The position numbers and the translations under genes were made by a program. From positions 52,985 to 116,984 of the forward strand of contig NZ_JXWY01000042.1 in the NCBI RefSeq assembly GCF_000934465.1: a stretch of 64,000 nt of DNA, in the 5' to 3' direction. The DNA comes from Staphylococcus microti (lineage in GTDB: Bacteria; Bacillota; Bacilli; Staphylococcales; Staphylococcaceae). The notes below the pieces were generated by a model. The model was not told the DNA's origin. It saw only the letters and a list, made by a program, of their open reading frames with translations, and did no database searches. Below are positions 46,928 to 57,546 of the stretch, piece by piece; positions within the stretch are counted from its first letter, which is position 1, and each line of letters starts with the position of its first letter.

Positions 46928-49084
46928 ATGAAAAAATTAAAATATATTGAACAATATGATGAAAAAGATTGTGGTCCTACATGTTTAGCAATGATTTCTC
47001 AATATTTTGGGAAAAGAGTCTCTATCCCTAAGTTAAGAGATTGGGCTAAAACTGACAAACTGGGAACTAATATCTATGGATTAATACATGCTGCAGAAAA
47101 AATTGGTATTGAACTAACGGGTATGCGTGTAGATACATTCTCAGAATTAAAAAAGGTAAATTCACCTATAATCGCTCATATCATAAATCAACAAGGATAC
47201 GAACACTTTGTTGTGATTGAAAAGATTAAAAAAAATAAACTATATATCGTTGATCCAGGAAAAGGAAGATACCGTCTAACAGAGAATGAATTTAGAAATA
47301 TATGGACGAATATTGTTGTTTTAGCAGAGAAACGTGACGATTTTAAAACTAATAATGATGCACCATCTTATTCGACTATCTTCATTAATATTTTCAAACA
47401 AAATTATATCAATTTACTAGTCATTGTACTTTTTTCCATCGTTATTAATATTGTAGGTATACTTGGTGCTCTATTTTTTAAAAATTTAACTGATCATATC
47501 ATTCCTTCTAATCTCGTTAATAGTCTTCATATATTCGGTTTAGCGATATTATTCATTTACATCATCAATACAATTGTTATGTATATAAGGTATCAATTGA
47601 TTTTAAAACTCAGTTTAAAGATAGATATAAATTTAATGAAAGATTATTTCTACCATGTTATACATTTGCCTACCAGCTTTTTTGACACTCGTAAAAGCGG
47701 TGAAATTCTGCAGAGATTTATGGACATTTCAAAAATTCGTGAAGTACTTTCTTCATCAACAGTTACACTAATAGTCGATAGCTTGATGATGATTATAGGT
47801 GGTATTTTGCTATATCTACAAAGTCCTATACTTCTGTCTGTCACTGTCTTTTTTATTCCGCTATTTATAATTGGATCTTATGCACTTAAAAAACCTTTTG
47901 AACGTTATAATCAAAAATCATCGGAAAATGAAGCAGAATTAAGTTCATACTTAATAGAATCTTTTGAAGGGAATCAAACAATTAAAAGTTTTCAGTCAGA
48001 AAATGAAATTTATAATAAGGGTGTGAATAAATTTAATCAACTCATCGGAAATTTGCTAAAACTAGGACATTTTTCTAATATACAACTCACTTATAATAAT
48101 TTTTTGAAGCTTTTTATAAGTGTAATTATTTTATGGTTGGGTGGATTCTTAGTAATACAAAATAAAATGTCTTTAGGAAGCCTCTTAGCTTTCAATGTGT
48201 TAACTGTTTATTATTTGGGACCTCTCGAAAGACTGATTAATATTCAACCTTCTCTACAAGCATCATTTGTTGCAGCAAGACGTATCGCTGAAATTACAGA
48301 CTTAGATAGAGAAGAGAATCTCTATACAAATTCTTTGCCCTATCACTTCAAAAAATCTATCAATATGAAAAATATTTCTTTTCAATATGGATTTAGAAAA
48401 ACGACTTTAAAAAATATCAATTTAGAAATTAAAAAAGGTCAAAAAATTGCTATTGTAGGTGAAAGTGGTAGTGGGAAAAGTACAATAGGTAAACTATTAG
48501 CAAGATATTATGATACTAATGCAGGAGAAATTCTAATTGATCAACAAAATATCAAAGAGATTAACATATCAGAACTAAGAAAAGAGATTGGTTATGTCTC
48601 ACAAGACACATTTCTATTTGCTGATACTATCCGCAATAACTTAAAAAATGGTATTAATAAGCATCGAACGGAAAAGGAAATTATACAGGCTTGTCAACTG
48701 TCTGAGTCTTGGGATTTTATCAATCAGTTACCTAATCAGTTACAGACAATGCTAGAAAAAGGCGGTGCCAATTTATCTGGTGGGCAAGCACAAAGACTAT
48801 CAATAGCAAGAACATTTTTGAAGAACCCTAGTATTTTTATTTTTGATGAAGCAACAAGTGCTTTAGATAGTGCTACAGAAAATAAAATAATGAATCATTT
48901 AGATGCTTTAATACAGGAGGAAGAAAAAACAGCTATCGTTATATCACATAAATTATCAACAATCAAAAATGCTGATATGATATACGTTCTTAAAGACGGT
49001 AAAATTGCAGAAAATGGAAATCATAAATCATTGATAAAAAAACAACAAGCCTATTATCATCTATGGCGTTTACAAAGCACTTAA
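46928..49084 (+). CDS. Peptidase-containing ABC exporter (C39)
   Basis: This 718-aa protein has an N-terminal C39 peptidase (catalytic Cys in EKDCGPTCLAMI, residue about 15; His in YEHFVVIEK; Asp in IVDPGKG), then six membrane helices (about 160-440). A C-terminal ATPase follows, with Walker A GESGSGKST, signature LSGGQAQRLS, Walker B IFIFDEATSALD and switch His VISHKLSTI. It cleaves double-glycine leaders and exports the peptides. It lies 76 nt downstream of peptide 2. No HlyD-like accessory and no immunity gene are adjacent. The base composition is more A/T-rich than in flanking housekeeping genes, which suggests acquisition. Confidence 0.93.
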   Translation: MKKLKYIEQYDEKDCGPTCLAMISQYFGKRVSIPKLRDWAKTDKLGTNIYGLIHAAEKIGIELTGMRVDTFSELKKVNSPIIAHIINQQGYEHFVVIEKIKKNKLYIVDPGKGRYRLTENEFRNIWTNIVVLAEKRDDFKTNNDAPSYSTIFINIFKQNYINLLVIVLFSIVINIVGILGALFFKNLTDHIIPSNLVNSLHIFGLAILFIYIINTIVMYIRYQLILKLSLKIDINLMKDYFYHVIHLPTSFFDTRKSGEILQRFMDISKIREVLSSSTVTLIVDSLMMIIGGILLYLQSPILLSVTVFFIPLFIIGSYALKKPFERYNQKSSENEAELSSYLIESFEGNQTIKSFQSENEIYNKGVNKFNQLIGNLLKLGHFSNIQLTYNNFLKLFISVIILWLGGFLVIQNKMSLGSLLAFNVLTVYYLGPLERLINIQPSLQASFVAARRIAEITDLDREENLYTNSLPYHFKKSINMKNISFQYGFRKTTLKNINLEIKKGQKIAIVGESGSGKSTIGKLLARYYDTNAGEILIDQQNIKEINISELRKEIGYVSQDTFLFADTIRNNLKNGINKHRTEKEIIQACQLSESWDFINQLPNQLQTMLEKGGANLSGGQAQRLSIARTFLKNPSIFIFDEATSALDSATENKIMNHLDALIQEEEKTAIVISHKLSTIKNADMIYVLKDGKIAENGNHKSLIKKQQAYYHLWRLQST

Positions 49085-49108
49085 TTGCTTCACATTTCAA
49101 CCAAAAAT

Positions 49109-49152
49109 AAAACACCTTAACGCGATTTTCTAAACAATGTTAAGGTGTTTTC
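49109..49152. terminator. Bidirectional terminator between the exporter and tsaD
   Basis: Stem AAAACACCTTAAC / GTTAAGGTGTTTT between convergent genes. Confidence 0.88.
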
Positions 49153-49156
49153 AAAT

Positions 49157-50173
49157 TTATACAGTTTCTAAAAAAATATTGCTTTTACCGTTTAATGTCA
49201 TATTTGCTGTGATACCTTTTTCGTATAAATGATAAGCGACAGCACCGATCATTGCAGCATTATCAGTACATAACTTTGGTTCTGGAATGGACAACATAAT
49301 GTCGTGTGCTTGTGTCGCACGTTCGAGTTCTGCTCGTAGCCCACGATTACTTGCCACGCCGCCAGCAACAACCAATTGCTTCACACCATACTGTTCACAT
49401 GCACGGATTGCTTTCCCTACTAACACTTCGACTACGCTGTTTTGGAAGCTTGCTGCAACATTCTCTGGTATAGGCGCTTCCCCTTTTTGTTTCAAGTTAT
49501 GCAATTTATTAATAACCGCACTTTTCAACCCACTAAAACTAAAGTCAAAGCTATCCGGCTCTAACCATACACGCGGAAAGTCATAACTATCCGTCCCTTG
49601 TGCAGCTAATCGATCAACGTGTGGTCCACCCGGATAAGGTAAACCAATCGTACGTGCAACTTTGTCATATGCTTCTCCAACTGCATCATCACGTGTTTCA
49701 CCAATCAGTTCAAAGTCTAAATGATCACGCATCAAAACGAGTTCTGTATGACCACCTGATACGATGAGTGCCATTAACGGGAAAATTAGACCATTATCCA
49801 ATTGGTTCGCATAAATATGCCCAGCAATATGATGGACTGGAATCAATGGTTTATTATGTGCAAATGCCAATGCTTTTGCTGCATTCACACCGACTAATAG
49901 CGCACCAATTAAACCGGGTCCTTGCGTTACTGCAATGGCGTCTATCTCATTCATTGTGACTTGTGCTGTTTGCAAAGCATCTTCTATCATCAAAGTCATA
50001 TTTTCGACATGATGACGACTTGCTACTTCAGGTACAACGCCACCGAAGCGTTTGTGACTGTCGATTTGACTTAAGACGCTGTTGCTTAAAATGTACTGCC
50101 CGTCAGCAACGACGCTCACGCTTGTTTCATCACAGCTTGTTTCTATTGCTAAAATTAATGTTTGTTTAGTCAT
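49157..50173 (-). CDS. tsaD: tRNA t6A37 threonylcarbamoyltransferase TsaD
   Basis: This 338-aa Kae1/Gcp protein transfers threonylcarbamoyl to A37 of ANN-reading tRNAs. The metal motif [12 protein letters not shown]-terminal [15 protein letters not shown] and SGGHTELV / [15 protein letters not shown]-binding segments are present. It overlaps rimI by 8 nt and works with TsaB and TsaE encoded upstream. Confidence 0.97.
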   Translation of the reverse strand: MTKQTLILAIETSCDETSVSVVADGQYILSNSVLSQIDSHKRFGGVVPEVASRHHVENMTLMIEDALQTAQVTMNEIDAIAVTQGPGLIGALLVGVNAAKALAFAHNKPLIPVHHIAGHIYANQLDNGLIFPLMALIVSGGHTELVLMRDHLDFELIGETRDDAVGEAYDKVARTIGLPYPGGPHVDRLAAQGTDSYDFPRVWLEPDSFDFSFSGLKSAVINKLHNLKQKGEAPIPENVAASFQNSVVEVLVGKAIRACEQYGVKQLVVAGGVASNRGLRAELERATQAHDIMLSIPEPKLCTDNAAMIGAVAYHLYEKGITANMTLNGKSNIFLETV

Positions 50174-50636
50174 CTAAATTCACCCACATGACGTATGCAT
50201 CCTCTCCATCACCATAATAATTTTTACGTTTGCCACCAAATTCAAAGCCCATTTTTTGATAAACATGCTGTGCGACATGATTGTTTTCTCGCACTTCTAA
50301 ACTCATCATCGTTGCGATTGTTGACGCAAAGTTTTTGGCATAGTTGAGCAACAATTGTCCAAGCCCATAACCACGATATTCAGGCGCTACTGCTACTGTG
50401 GTAATTTGTGCTTGGTCCACGACAATCCAAAGACCAATATAGCCGATAATTTTCTCGTCGTATGTCATCACAAAATAGTGTGCAAAATTATTTTGTTCCA
50501 ATTCATGATAAAACGCATCAATCGTCCACGAACTTTGTTGAAAACTGACGCGCTCTATATCAAAGATTGCAGGGACATCTTCTTTGACCATGCGACGAAT
50601 ATTTAGTTGGTCTTTGAGTTCTGCTGGTTCAACCAA
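50166..50636 (-). CDS. rimI: Ribosomal protein alanine acetyltransferase RimI
   Basis: This 156-aa GNAT acetyltransferase has the acetyl-CoA motif [19 protein letters not shown] and a C-terminal [16 protein letters not shown]. It uses a TTG start, which is supported by GGAGG 10 nt upstream inside the end of tsaB, so the genes overlap by 34 nt. It sits between tsaB and tsaD, as usual in Firmicutes. Confidence 0.92.
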   Translation of the reverse strand: MVEPAELKDQLNIRRMVKEDVPAIFDIERVSFQQSSWTIDAFYHELEQNNFAHYFVMTYDEKIIGYIGLWIVVDQAQITTVAVAPEYRGYGLGQLLLNYAKNFASTIATMMSLEVRENNHVAQHVYQKMGFEFGGKRKNYYGDGEDAYVMWVNLDD

Positions 50637-51271
50637 TTTTGTTCTGCCTCCGATAATTTTAAATATTGCGGACTAAATGTATGGATATTTTGTGGTTCGC
50701 CTTTATGTTGCCACATCGCTTCAGCACGCGGCAATAATGGTAACACATCAAAGTTTTGTAACTGCGCTTCAAATTGGCGGACATCTTCGCCAACGAACAA
50801 TACATTTGCTTGATTTTTGACTCTGTCTATTAAATCTGACAATGCCATATATTGGTCGTCAATCACTTGGACTAATTGCCCATCTCGCCATTGATAGGCA
50901 CCCGCATACACGTGTTCACGACGAGCGTTCATAATTGGCACGATTAAACGATCACTGTAAGGCAACACCGCAGCAAGTGCTTTTAATGATGATACACCAT
51001 ATAAATTAATCCCAAGTGTATAGGCTAAAGTTTTAGCTGTTGTGACGCCGATACGTAAACCTGTATAAGAACCTGGCCCTTGCGCAACCACGATGTTTGT
51101 CAAATCTTGTGGTGTGATACTCGCGGTTTCCATTAGCGACACAATTTGTGGCATTAATTGAACAGAATGATTTTCTTTCATCGCTGACGTGTACGTAGCT
51201 AAAACTCGCTCGTTTTTCATAAGTGCAACGGCTAATGGCTGATTCGAACTATCGATCAACAAGCTATACAT
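50603..51271 (-). CDS. tsaB: tRNA t6A biosynthesis protein TsaB
   Basis: This 222-aa ASKHA-fold partner of TsaD lacks catalytic metal residues. MYSLLIDSSNQPLAVALMKN and VVAQGPGSYTGLRIGVTTAKTL are typical. It overlaps tsaE by 8 nt and rimI by 34 nt. Confidence 0.95.
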   Translation of the reverse strand: MYSLLIDSSNQPLAVALMKNERVLATYTSAMKENHSVQLMPQIVSLMETASITPQDLTNIVVAQGPGSYTGLRIGVTTAKTLAYTLGINLYGVSSLKALAAVLPYSDRLIVPIMNARREHVYAGAYQWRDGQLVQVIDDQYMALSDLIDRVKNQANVLFVGEDVRQFEAQLQNFDVLPLLPRAEAMWQHKGEPQNIHTFSPQYLKLSEAEQNWLNQQNSKTN

Positions 51272-51713
51272 GTTCGAGTGCCTCCTTTATCTTTTCAAAA
51301 TGTGCACCTTGTGCTTCTAATTGTAATGCACGTTCTGTTTCACTTATCACCTTAATCGTAATTTTTAAATACGTTTCTGGTAAGTAATCAGCAATAAACT
51401 GACTCCATTCAATAACCGTTACCGCTTCATCATTAAAATACTCATCAAAGCCTAAATCTTCTTCTGAGTCTTCTAAGCGATAACAATCCATATGATGGAA
51501 GTATAATGTCGATCCTTTATACGACTTAATAATATTAAACGTTGGTGAACTAATCGTCCGTGTGACCCCTAAGGCACGCCCTAAAAATTGGCTGAACGTC
51601 GTTTTGCCTGCGCCGAGATCTCCGTCTAACAACAACACATCACCCGCTTCAAGGTGCCCTGCAAGTTGCTGTGCAAATGTTTCCATATCCGCTAAACTAT
51701 GAATCTTTTTCAT
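51264..51713 (-). CDS. tsaE: tRNA t6A biosynthesis ATPase TsaE
   Basis: This 149-aa P-loop protein has Walker A GDLGAGKTTFSQFLGRAL and the family motif SSPTFNIIKSY...FHHMDCYRLED. It drives the TsaB-TsaD cycle. ATG 51713 is preferred because AGGAG is 8 nt upstream; GTG 51722 would be too close to it. It is the first gene of the four-gene operon. Confidence 0.95.
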   Translation of the reverse strand: MKKIHSLADMETFAQQLAGHLEAGDVLLLDGDLGAGKTTFSQFLGRALGVTRTISSPTFNIIKSYKGSTLYFHHMDCYRLEDSEEDLGFDEYFNDEAVTVIEWSQFIADYLPETYLKITIKVISETERALQLEAQGAHFEKIKEALEHV

Positions 51714-51897
51714 TATGTGCACTCCTGACTCGATTTTCCTATCTATTGTATCAAATTTTCGTCCTTTGGAGAATTGGGAATACTTGTGTCTAATGCTAAT
51801 GCCCCAAAATTAACAAGCAGGTCTTCATGTTTTTGAAAAACTGATTAGCAATATAACACGCGCACTTTATATGTATCTTTTTAGAACACGATTCATT

Positions 51898-51912
51898 ATT
51901 TTTCAGAAAATT
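51898..51912. promoter_or_regulatory. CodY-box-like site of the ilv-leu operon
   Basis: ATTTTTCAGAAAATT differs from the CodY consensus AATTTTCWGAAAATT at one position and ends 12 nt before the -35. CodY repression of ilv-leu by branched-chain amino acids and GTP is established in S. aureus. A weaker match is at 51963-51977. Confidence 0.75.
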
Positions 51913-51924
51913 TTAAAATTACTG

Positions 51925-51953
51925 TTGACTTATTTATGTGGATGCGTTAAATT
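51925..51953 (+). promoter_or_regulatory. Promoter of the ilv-leu operon
   Basis: TTGACT (51925-51930), 17-nt spacer, TAAATT (51948-51953), directly downstream of the CodY-like box and about 90 nt before the leader peptide. The rest of the 51714-52041 gap shows no other gene. Confidence 0.7.
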
Positions 51954-52041
51954 AAGTTTATCCTTTTTTCAGATAATTCATTTAATTAGCAACAGCTTAT
52001 TTGAGAAACAAACCATTCAACTTATTAAGGAGCGTAAAAAT

Positions 52042-52119
52042 ATGATGACCAAGTATTCATTCCCTAACCAACAACTTAATATCATTATTTTATTATTACG
52101 CCCAGGACTGGAGCTTTAG
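52042..52119 (+). CDS. ilv-leu leader peptide (attenuator peptide)
   Basis: This 25-aa frame, with AAGGAG 9 nt upstream, contains a run of control codons: LNIIILLLRPGLEL (three consecutive Ile and three consecutive Leu). It stops just before a set of alternative hairpins. Ribosome stalling at Ile/Leu codons would favour the antiterminator, the mechanism reported for S. aureus ilv-leu. Confidence 0.9.
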   Translation: MMTKYSFPNQQLNIIILLLRPGLEL

Positions 52120-52144
52120 TAAGAACTTTTTACTAAAATTGCTT

Positions 52145-52216
52145 AAGTCCTATTTCTAGTTGAATGGGACTTTCCATAATACGTCCCAATTCAAATTGGG
52201 GCGTATTTTTTATTTT
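52145..52216 (+). promoter_or_regulatory. ilv-leu attenuator (alternative hairpins and terminator)
   Basis: Pause hairpin AAGTCC (52145) with GGACTT (52167); antiterminator TTGAATGGGAC (52160-52170) with GTCCCAATTCAA (52183-52194); terminator AATACGTCCCAATT (52178) with AATTGGGGCGTATT followed by T's (to 52216). The antiterminator excludes both other stems, a classical 1:2 / 2:3 / 3:4 arrangement. Confidence 0.85.
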
Positions 52217-52243
52217 CCGTAAACAACCAAGGAGGCAACAAAC

Positions 52244-53932
52244 ATGAGAAGTGACATGATCAAAAAAGGTGATCACCAAGCACCTGCCAGAAGTTTATTA
52301 CATGCAACAGGACAAATTAAATCACCCACAGATATGAACAAACCATTTATCGCAATTTGTAACTCATATATTGATATTGTTCCCGGCCACGTCCATTTAC
52401 GTGAGCTTGGCGATATTGCCAAAGAAGCAATTCGTGAAGCGGGCGGCATCCCATTCGAGTTCAATACAATTGGCGTCGATGATGGTATCGCAATGGGACA
52501 TATCGGCATGCGCTATTCATTACCGAGCCGTGAAATCATTGCCGATGCAGCTGAAACAGTCATCAATGCCCACTGGTTCGACGGTGTATTCTACATTCCG
52601 AACTGTGACAAAATCACACCGGGCATGATGCTTGCAGCGATGAGAACGAATGTCCCAGCAGTATTTTGTTCTGGTGGCCCAATGAAAGCAGGTCTCTCTT
52701 CACAAGGGAAAGCATTAACACTCTCATCTATGTTTGAAGCAGTCGGCGCTTTTAAAGAAGGCACGATGTCTAAAGACGAATTTTTAGAAATGGAACAAAA
52801 TGCTTGCCCGACTTGTGGGTCATGTTCAGGTATGTTCACCGCAAACTCAATGAACTGCTTAATGGAAGTACTCGGTCTCGCTTTACCATATAACGGGACT
52901 GCCTTAGCCGTCAGTGACGAACGTCGTGAAATGATTCGTCAAGCTGCGAAACAACTTGTTTACAATGTGAATCACGATATTAAACCACGTGACATTGTGA
53001 CGAAAGAAGCGATTGACGATGCGTTTGCATTAGATATGGCGATGGGTGGTTCTACAAACACTGTGTTACATACACTAGCGATCGCACAAGAAGCCGGTAT
53101 TGATTACGACTTATCTCGTATCAATGATATTGCGAAGAAAACACCTTACCTTTCGAAAATTGCACCGAGTTCTTCATATTCTATGCAAGATGTCCATGAA
53201 GCAGGTGGTGTACCAGCAATTATCAACGAACTGATGAAAAAAGAAGGTGTCTTACACCCAGATCGCATCACGGTCACAGGTAAAACATTACGCGAAAACA
53301 ATGAAGGCAAAGAAATTACGAATGATGTTGTTATCCGTAAGCTGGACAACCCTTACGACAAAGAAGGTGGTCTTTCAATCTTATACGGTAACATCGCACC
53401 AGACGGAGCTGTCATCAAAGTCGGTGGTGTTGATCCAAGTATTAAAACATTTACCGGTAAAGCGATTTGTTTCGATAGCCACGATGAAGCGGTTGAAGCA
53501 ATTGATAACCATACTGTTAAGGCAGGTCATGTCGTTGTTATCCGCTATGAAGGTCCTAAAGGCGGACCAGGTATGCCAGAGATGTTAGCCCCTACCTCTT
53601 CTATCGTAGGTCGCGGTTTAGGTAAAGATGTTGCTTTAATTACAGATGGACGTTTCTCAGGTGCCACACGTGGTATCGCAGTGGGTCACATTTCTCCTGA
53701 AGCTGCATCTGGTGGCCCAATTGGTCTGATTGAAGATGGCGATGAAATTACAATCGACTTAACAGCACGTACACTCGATTTACATGTTGATGAAGCGACT
53801 TTAGCGACACGTAAGGCGTCACAAGCGTCATTTAAAGCAAAAGTCAAAACAGGTTACTTGGCACGCTACACAGCACTGGTAACAAGTGCTAATACAGGAG
53901 GCGTTATGAAAGTACCTGAAGATTTATTATAA
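52244..53932 (+). CDS. ilvD: Dihydroxy-acid dehydratase
   Basis: This 562-aa Fe-S enzyme performs the third common step of valine and isoleucine synthesis. The Fe-S cysteines are in [10 protein letters not shown] and [19 protein letters not shown], and [12 protein letters not shown] and [10 protein letters not shown] are typical. It is the first structural gene after the attenuator, with AAGGAGG before the ATG. Confidence 0.97.
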   Translation: MRSDMIKKGDHQAPARSLLHATGQIKSPTDMNKPFIAICNSYIDIVPGHVHLRELGDIAKEAIREAGGIPFEFNTIGVDDGIAMGHIGMRYSLPSREIIADAAETVINAHWFDGVFYIPNCDKITPGMMLAAMRTNVPAVFCSGGPMKAGLSSQGKALTLSSMFEAVGAFKEGTMSKDEFLEMEQNACPTCGSCSGMFTANSMNCLMEVLGLALPYNGTALAVSDERREMIRQAAKQLVYNVNHDIKPRDIVTKEAIDDAFALDMAMGGSTNTVLHTLAIAQEAGIDYDLSRINDIAKKTPYLSKIAPSSSYSMQDVHEAGGVPAIINELMKKEGVLHPDRITVTGKTLRENNEGKEITNDVVIRKLDNPYDKEGGLSILYGNIAPDGAVIKVGGVDPSIKTFTGKAICFDSHDEAVEAIDNHTVKAGHVVVIRYEGPKGGPGMPEMLAPTSSIVGRGLGKDVALITDGRFSGATRGIAVGHISPEAASGGPIGLIEDGDEITIDLTARTLDLHVDEATLATRKASQASFKAKVKTGYLARYTALVTSANTGGVMKVPEDLL

Positions 53933-53962
53933 ATCCGAGCAAGGAAATGGAGGCAGATTTTT

Positions 53963-55699
53963 ATGACACAAGTAAACACAACCGATCAAGAACAAGAAAC
54001 AGCACCTACATCAACGACTTTTAAAACGGGATCAGAGTTATTAGTCGATGCATTAATAGAAGAAAATGTGGAATATATTTTCGGTTATCCGGGCGGTGCC
54101 GTTTTACCACTCTACGATACCTTTTATGATGAAAAAGGCCCAAAACATATTCTTTATCGACACGAACAAGGTGCCACACACGCAGCTGAAGGTTATGCAC
54201 GTGTGAGTGGTAAACCAGGCGTTGTTGTTGTAACAAGTGGTCCAGGGGCAACAAATGCAATCACAGGTATTGCGGATGCGTATAGTGACTCTTTACCACT
54301 CGTCGTCTTTACCGGACAAGTTGCCTCTCCAGGTATCGGAAAAGATGCGTTCCAAGAAGCGGATATTTTATCAATTACCACACCGATTACGAAACACAAC
54401 TATCAAGTACGTGATGTTAATGAAATTCCTAAAATTATTAAAGAAGCGTTCCACGTTGCTAACTCTGGTCGTAAAGGCCCTGTTGTCATTGACTTCCCAA
54501 AAGATATGGGCACACTGACAACTGCCACACCGAATGATGCAACAGTCAGCACACCTGGCTATCAAGTCACATCGACACCAGCTGCTGAAGATATCCAGCA
54601 ATTACGTGAAGCATTACGTGCGTCACAAAAACCGCTCGTCCTTGCTGGTGCAGGCGTTAACTTTGCACAGGCGAATGACTTACTTCAACGTTTTGTGACA
54701 CGTCATCAAGTGCCTGTTGTTACAACGTTACACGGCTTAGGTGCTGTACCATATGAAAACCCTCTATTTTTAGGCATGGGTGGTATGCACGGCTCTTACG
54801 CCAGCAATATGGCATTAACTGAATGTGATTTATTAATTAACTTAGGATCACGTTTTGATGATCGTCTCGCAAGTAAACCGGATGCATTTGCACCGAATGC
54901 CAAAGTCGTTCATGTTGACATCGACCCATCTGAAATTAACAAAATTATTCGTACAGATTTAGGTATTGTCGCCGATGTAAAAGAAGTACTTGAACAATTA
55001 CTTGCCTTTGACGATACGTATGGTGAACACCAAGCATGGTTGGATGAAGTGGCACAATACAAAGCGAAACATCCATTTTCATACCGTGAAACAGATGACG
55101 TTGCGTTTAGTAAACCACAACGTGCAATTGAATATATCGGCAAACTGACACATGGCGATGCATTCGTTGCAACGGATGTGGGTCAGCATCAAATGTGGGT
55201 AGCACAATTTTATCCATTTAAAACGCACGGTCAGCTTATCACAAGCGGTGGCCTTGGCACGATGGGCTTCGGTATTCCAGCTGCCATCGGTGCCAAATTT
55301 GCTAAACCAGATCAGACAGTCGTTGCTTTTGTCGGAGATGGTGGTTTCCAAATGACGAACCAAGAGATGGCGTTGCTGAACGAGTACAACTTAGACATCA
55401 AAATCGTACTCATCAATAACGGCACACTCGGTATGGTAAAACAATGGCAAGATAAGTTTTTCGACAAACGTTTTTCACATTCGATTTTTAACAATCAACC
55501 TGATTTTGCCAAAATGTCAGAAGCGTATGGTGTTAAAAGTTTTGTCATCTCAAACGCAAATGACTTAGAAGTGACACTTGATGCGGCATTTAGTTATAAG
55601 GGACCTGCTTTAATCGACATTCGCATCTCCCCTACAGAACCTGTATTACCAATGGTTCCAAGTGGCAAAGCAAACCATGAAATGGAGGGATTAGAATGA
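53963..55699 (+). CDS. ilvB: Acetolactate synthase large subunit
   Basis: This 578-aa ThDP enzyme (acetohydroxyacid synthase) has the catalytic Glu in RHEQGATHAAEGYAR, the FAD/central domain, and the ThDP motif GDGGFQMTNQEMALLNEYNLDIKIVLINN. Its end overlaps ilvN by 4 nt (ATGA). It condenses pyruvate with pyruvate or 2-ketobutyrate. Confidence 0.97.
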   Translation: MTQVNTTDQEQETAPTSTTFKTGSELLVDALIEENVEYIFGYPGGAVLPLYDTFYDEKGPKHILYRHEQGATHAAEGYARVSGKPGVVVVTSGPGATNAITGIADAYSDSLPLVVFTGQVASPGIGKDAFQEADILSITTPITKHNYQVRDVNEIPKIIKEAFHVANSGRKGPVVIDFPKDMGTLTTATPNDATVSTPGYQVTSTPAAEDIQQLREALRASQKPLVLAGAGVNFAQANDLLQRFVTRHQVPVVTTLHGLGAVPYENPLFLGMGGMHGSYASNMALTECDLLINLGSRFDDRLASKPDAFAPNAKVVHVDIDPSEINKIIRTDLGIVADVKEVLEQLLAFDDTYGEHQAWLDEVAQYKAKHPFSYRETDDVAFSKPQRAIEYIGKLTHGDAFVATDVGQHQMWVAQFYPFKTHGQLITSGGLGTMGFGIPAAIGAKFAKPDQTVVAFVGDGGFQMTNQEMALLNEYNLDIKIVLINNGTLGMVKQWQDKFFDKRFSHSIFNNQPDFAKMSEAYGVKSFVISNANDLEVTLDAAFSYKGPALIDIRISPTEPVLPMVPSGKANHEMEGLE

Positions 55700-56169
55700 G
55701 ACGTACATTCAAATTAACAGTATTCGATAAAGCCGGTACACTCAATCGTTTAACGAGCACTTTCGTAAGACGTCAATTCAACATTGTTAATATCACAGCG
55801 GGTCCAACTTTGGAAGCTGGCGTCACTGAAATTACGTTCGTCGCTGAAGTACCAGACGATCAAGTTTTACGCACGATTATTCAACAGTTGAAAAAGCAAG
55901 TAAACACACTCACGGTTGAAGATATTACAGATACCAACACATTTAACAGTGAATTGTTACTTATCAAGCTCAATCAACCTGAAAATCACACACAATTCAC
56001 ACATGTATTAAATGACTATCAATCACAAGTAACGCTTTTAAAAGAAGACGACAGCACATTATATTTACAAGCTGTCGGACCGCAAGATACGTTAGATCAA
56101 TTGCTTGAAGACTTAACTGCTTTTGGTATTCAACAAATCTCTCGTACCGGCACTGCCGCTATCGTCTAA
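55696..56169 (+). CDS. ilvN: Acetolactate synthase small (regulatory) subunit
   Basis: This 157-aa ACT-domain protein (FKLTVFDKAGTLNRLTSTFVRRQFNIVNITA...) would bind valine and control the large subunit. It has a full-length N-terminal ACT domain and a C-terminal part. It is translationally coupled to ilvB. Confidence 0.93.
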   Translation: MRRTFKLTVFDKAGTLNRLTSTFVRRQFNIVNITAGPTLEAGVTEITFVAEVPDDQVLRTIIQQLKKQVNTLTVEDITDTNTFNSELLLIKLNQPENHTQFTHVLNDYQSQVTLLKEDDSTLYLQAVGPQDTLDQLLEDLTAFGIQQISRTGTAAIV

Positions 56170-56199
56170 TTTAAAATAAAAAAATTAAGTAATAAATAA

Positions 56200-57219
<1,020 letters not shown>

Positions 57220-57224
57220 AATAA

Positions 57225-57520
57225 AGTGAGCGTTGGGGACATAAGGAAAAGCACTAATTGGCAGTAGGTGTCTGAAGTGAAACTGCGTTTTAACAAACTT
57301 GTTTCACTTCTATTGTCAGTGTTCGCAAAGCAGTATTCTCGGCAGAACTTCGCAATTCGGCAAAATTAGAAAGCAATTTTGCTCATCGCTCGGGTTCTGC
57401 TCGAATCCTAAACGCTTTGCTCACAACCTCGATACACCCTTGCCGGGGTGGGACGGCGAAAGCTTTTTGTAAAAATGAACTTTCTGTCCCGCTCCCCCTG
57501 ACCGCTTACTCACACAAATT
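57225..57520. repeat. Composite dispersed repeat in the ilvC-leuA gap
   Basis: This 330-bp noncoding gap holds nested hairpins: GAAGTGAAAC / GTTTCACTTC around 57276-57311, and GGGTGGGAC...AAAG / CTTTCTGTCCCGCTCCC around 57446-57504. Outer ends GTGAGCG and CGCTTACTCAC are related. The GTGGGAC...GTCCCGCTCCC element resembles a dispersed staphylococcal intergenic repeat. It is an insertion inside an operon that is otherwise tightly packed. Confidence 0.6.
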
Positions 57521-57546
57521 CAAGTTATTATAAGGAGCTGTTTAAA

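Noticed and set aside
51871-52119. 82-aa frame starting at 51871
   Set aside because: It would begin in the CodY/promoter region; the AAGGAG site supports only the 25-aa leader peptide starting at 52042.
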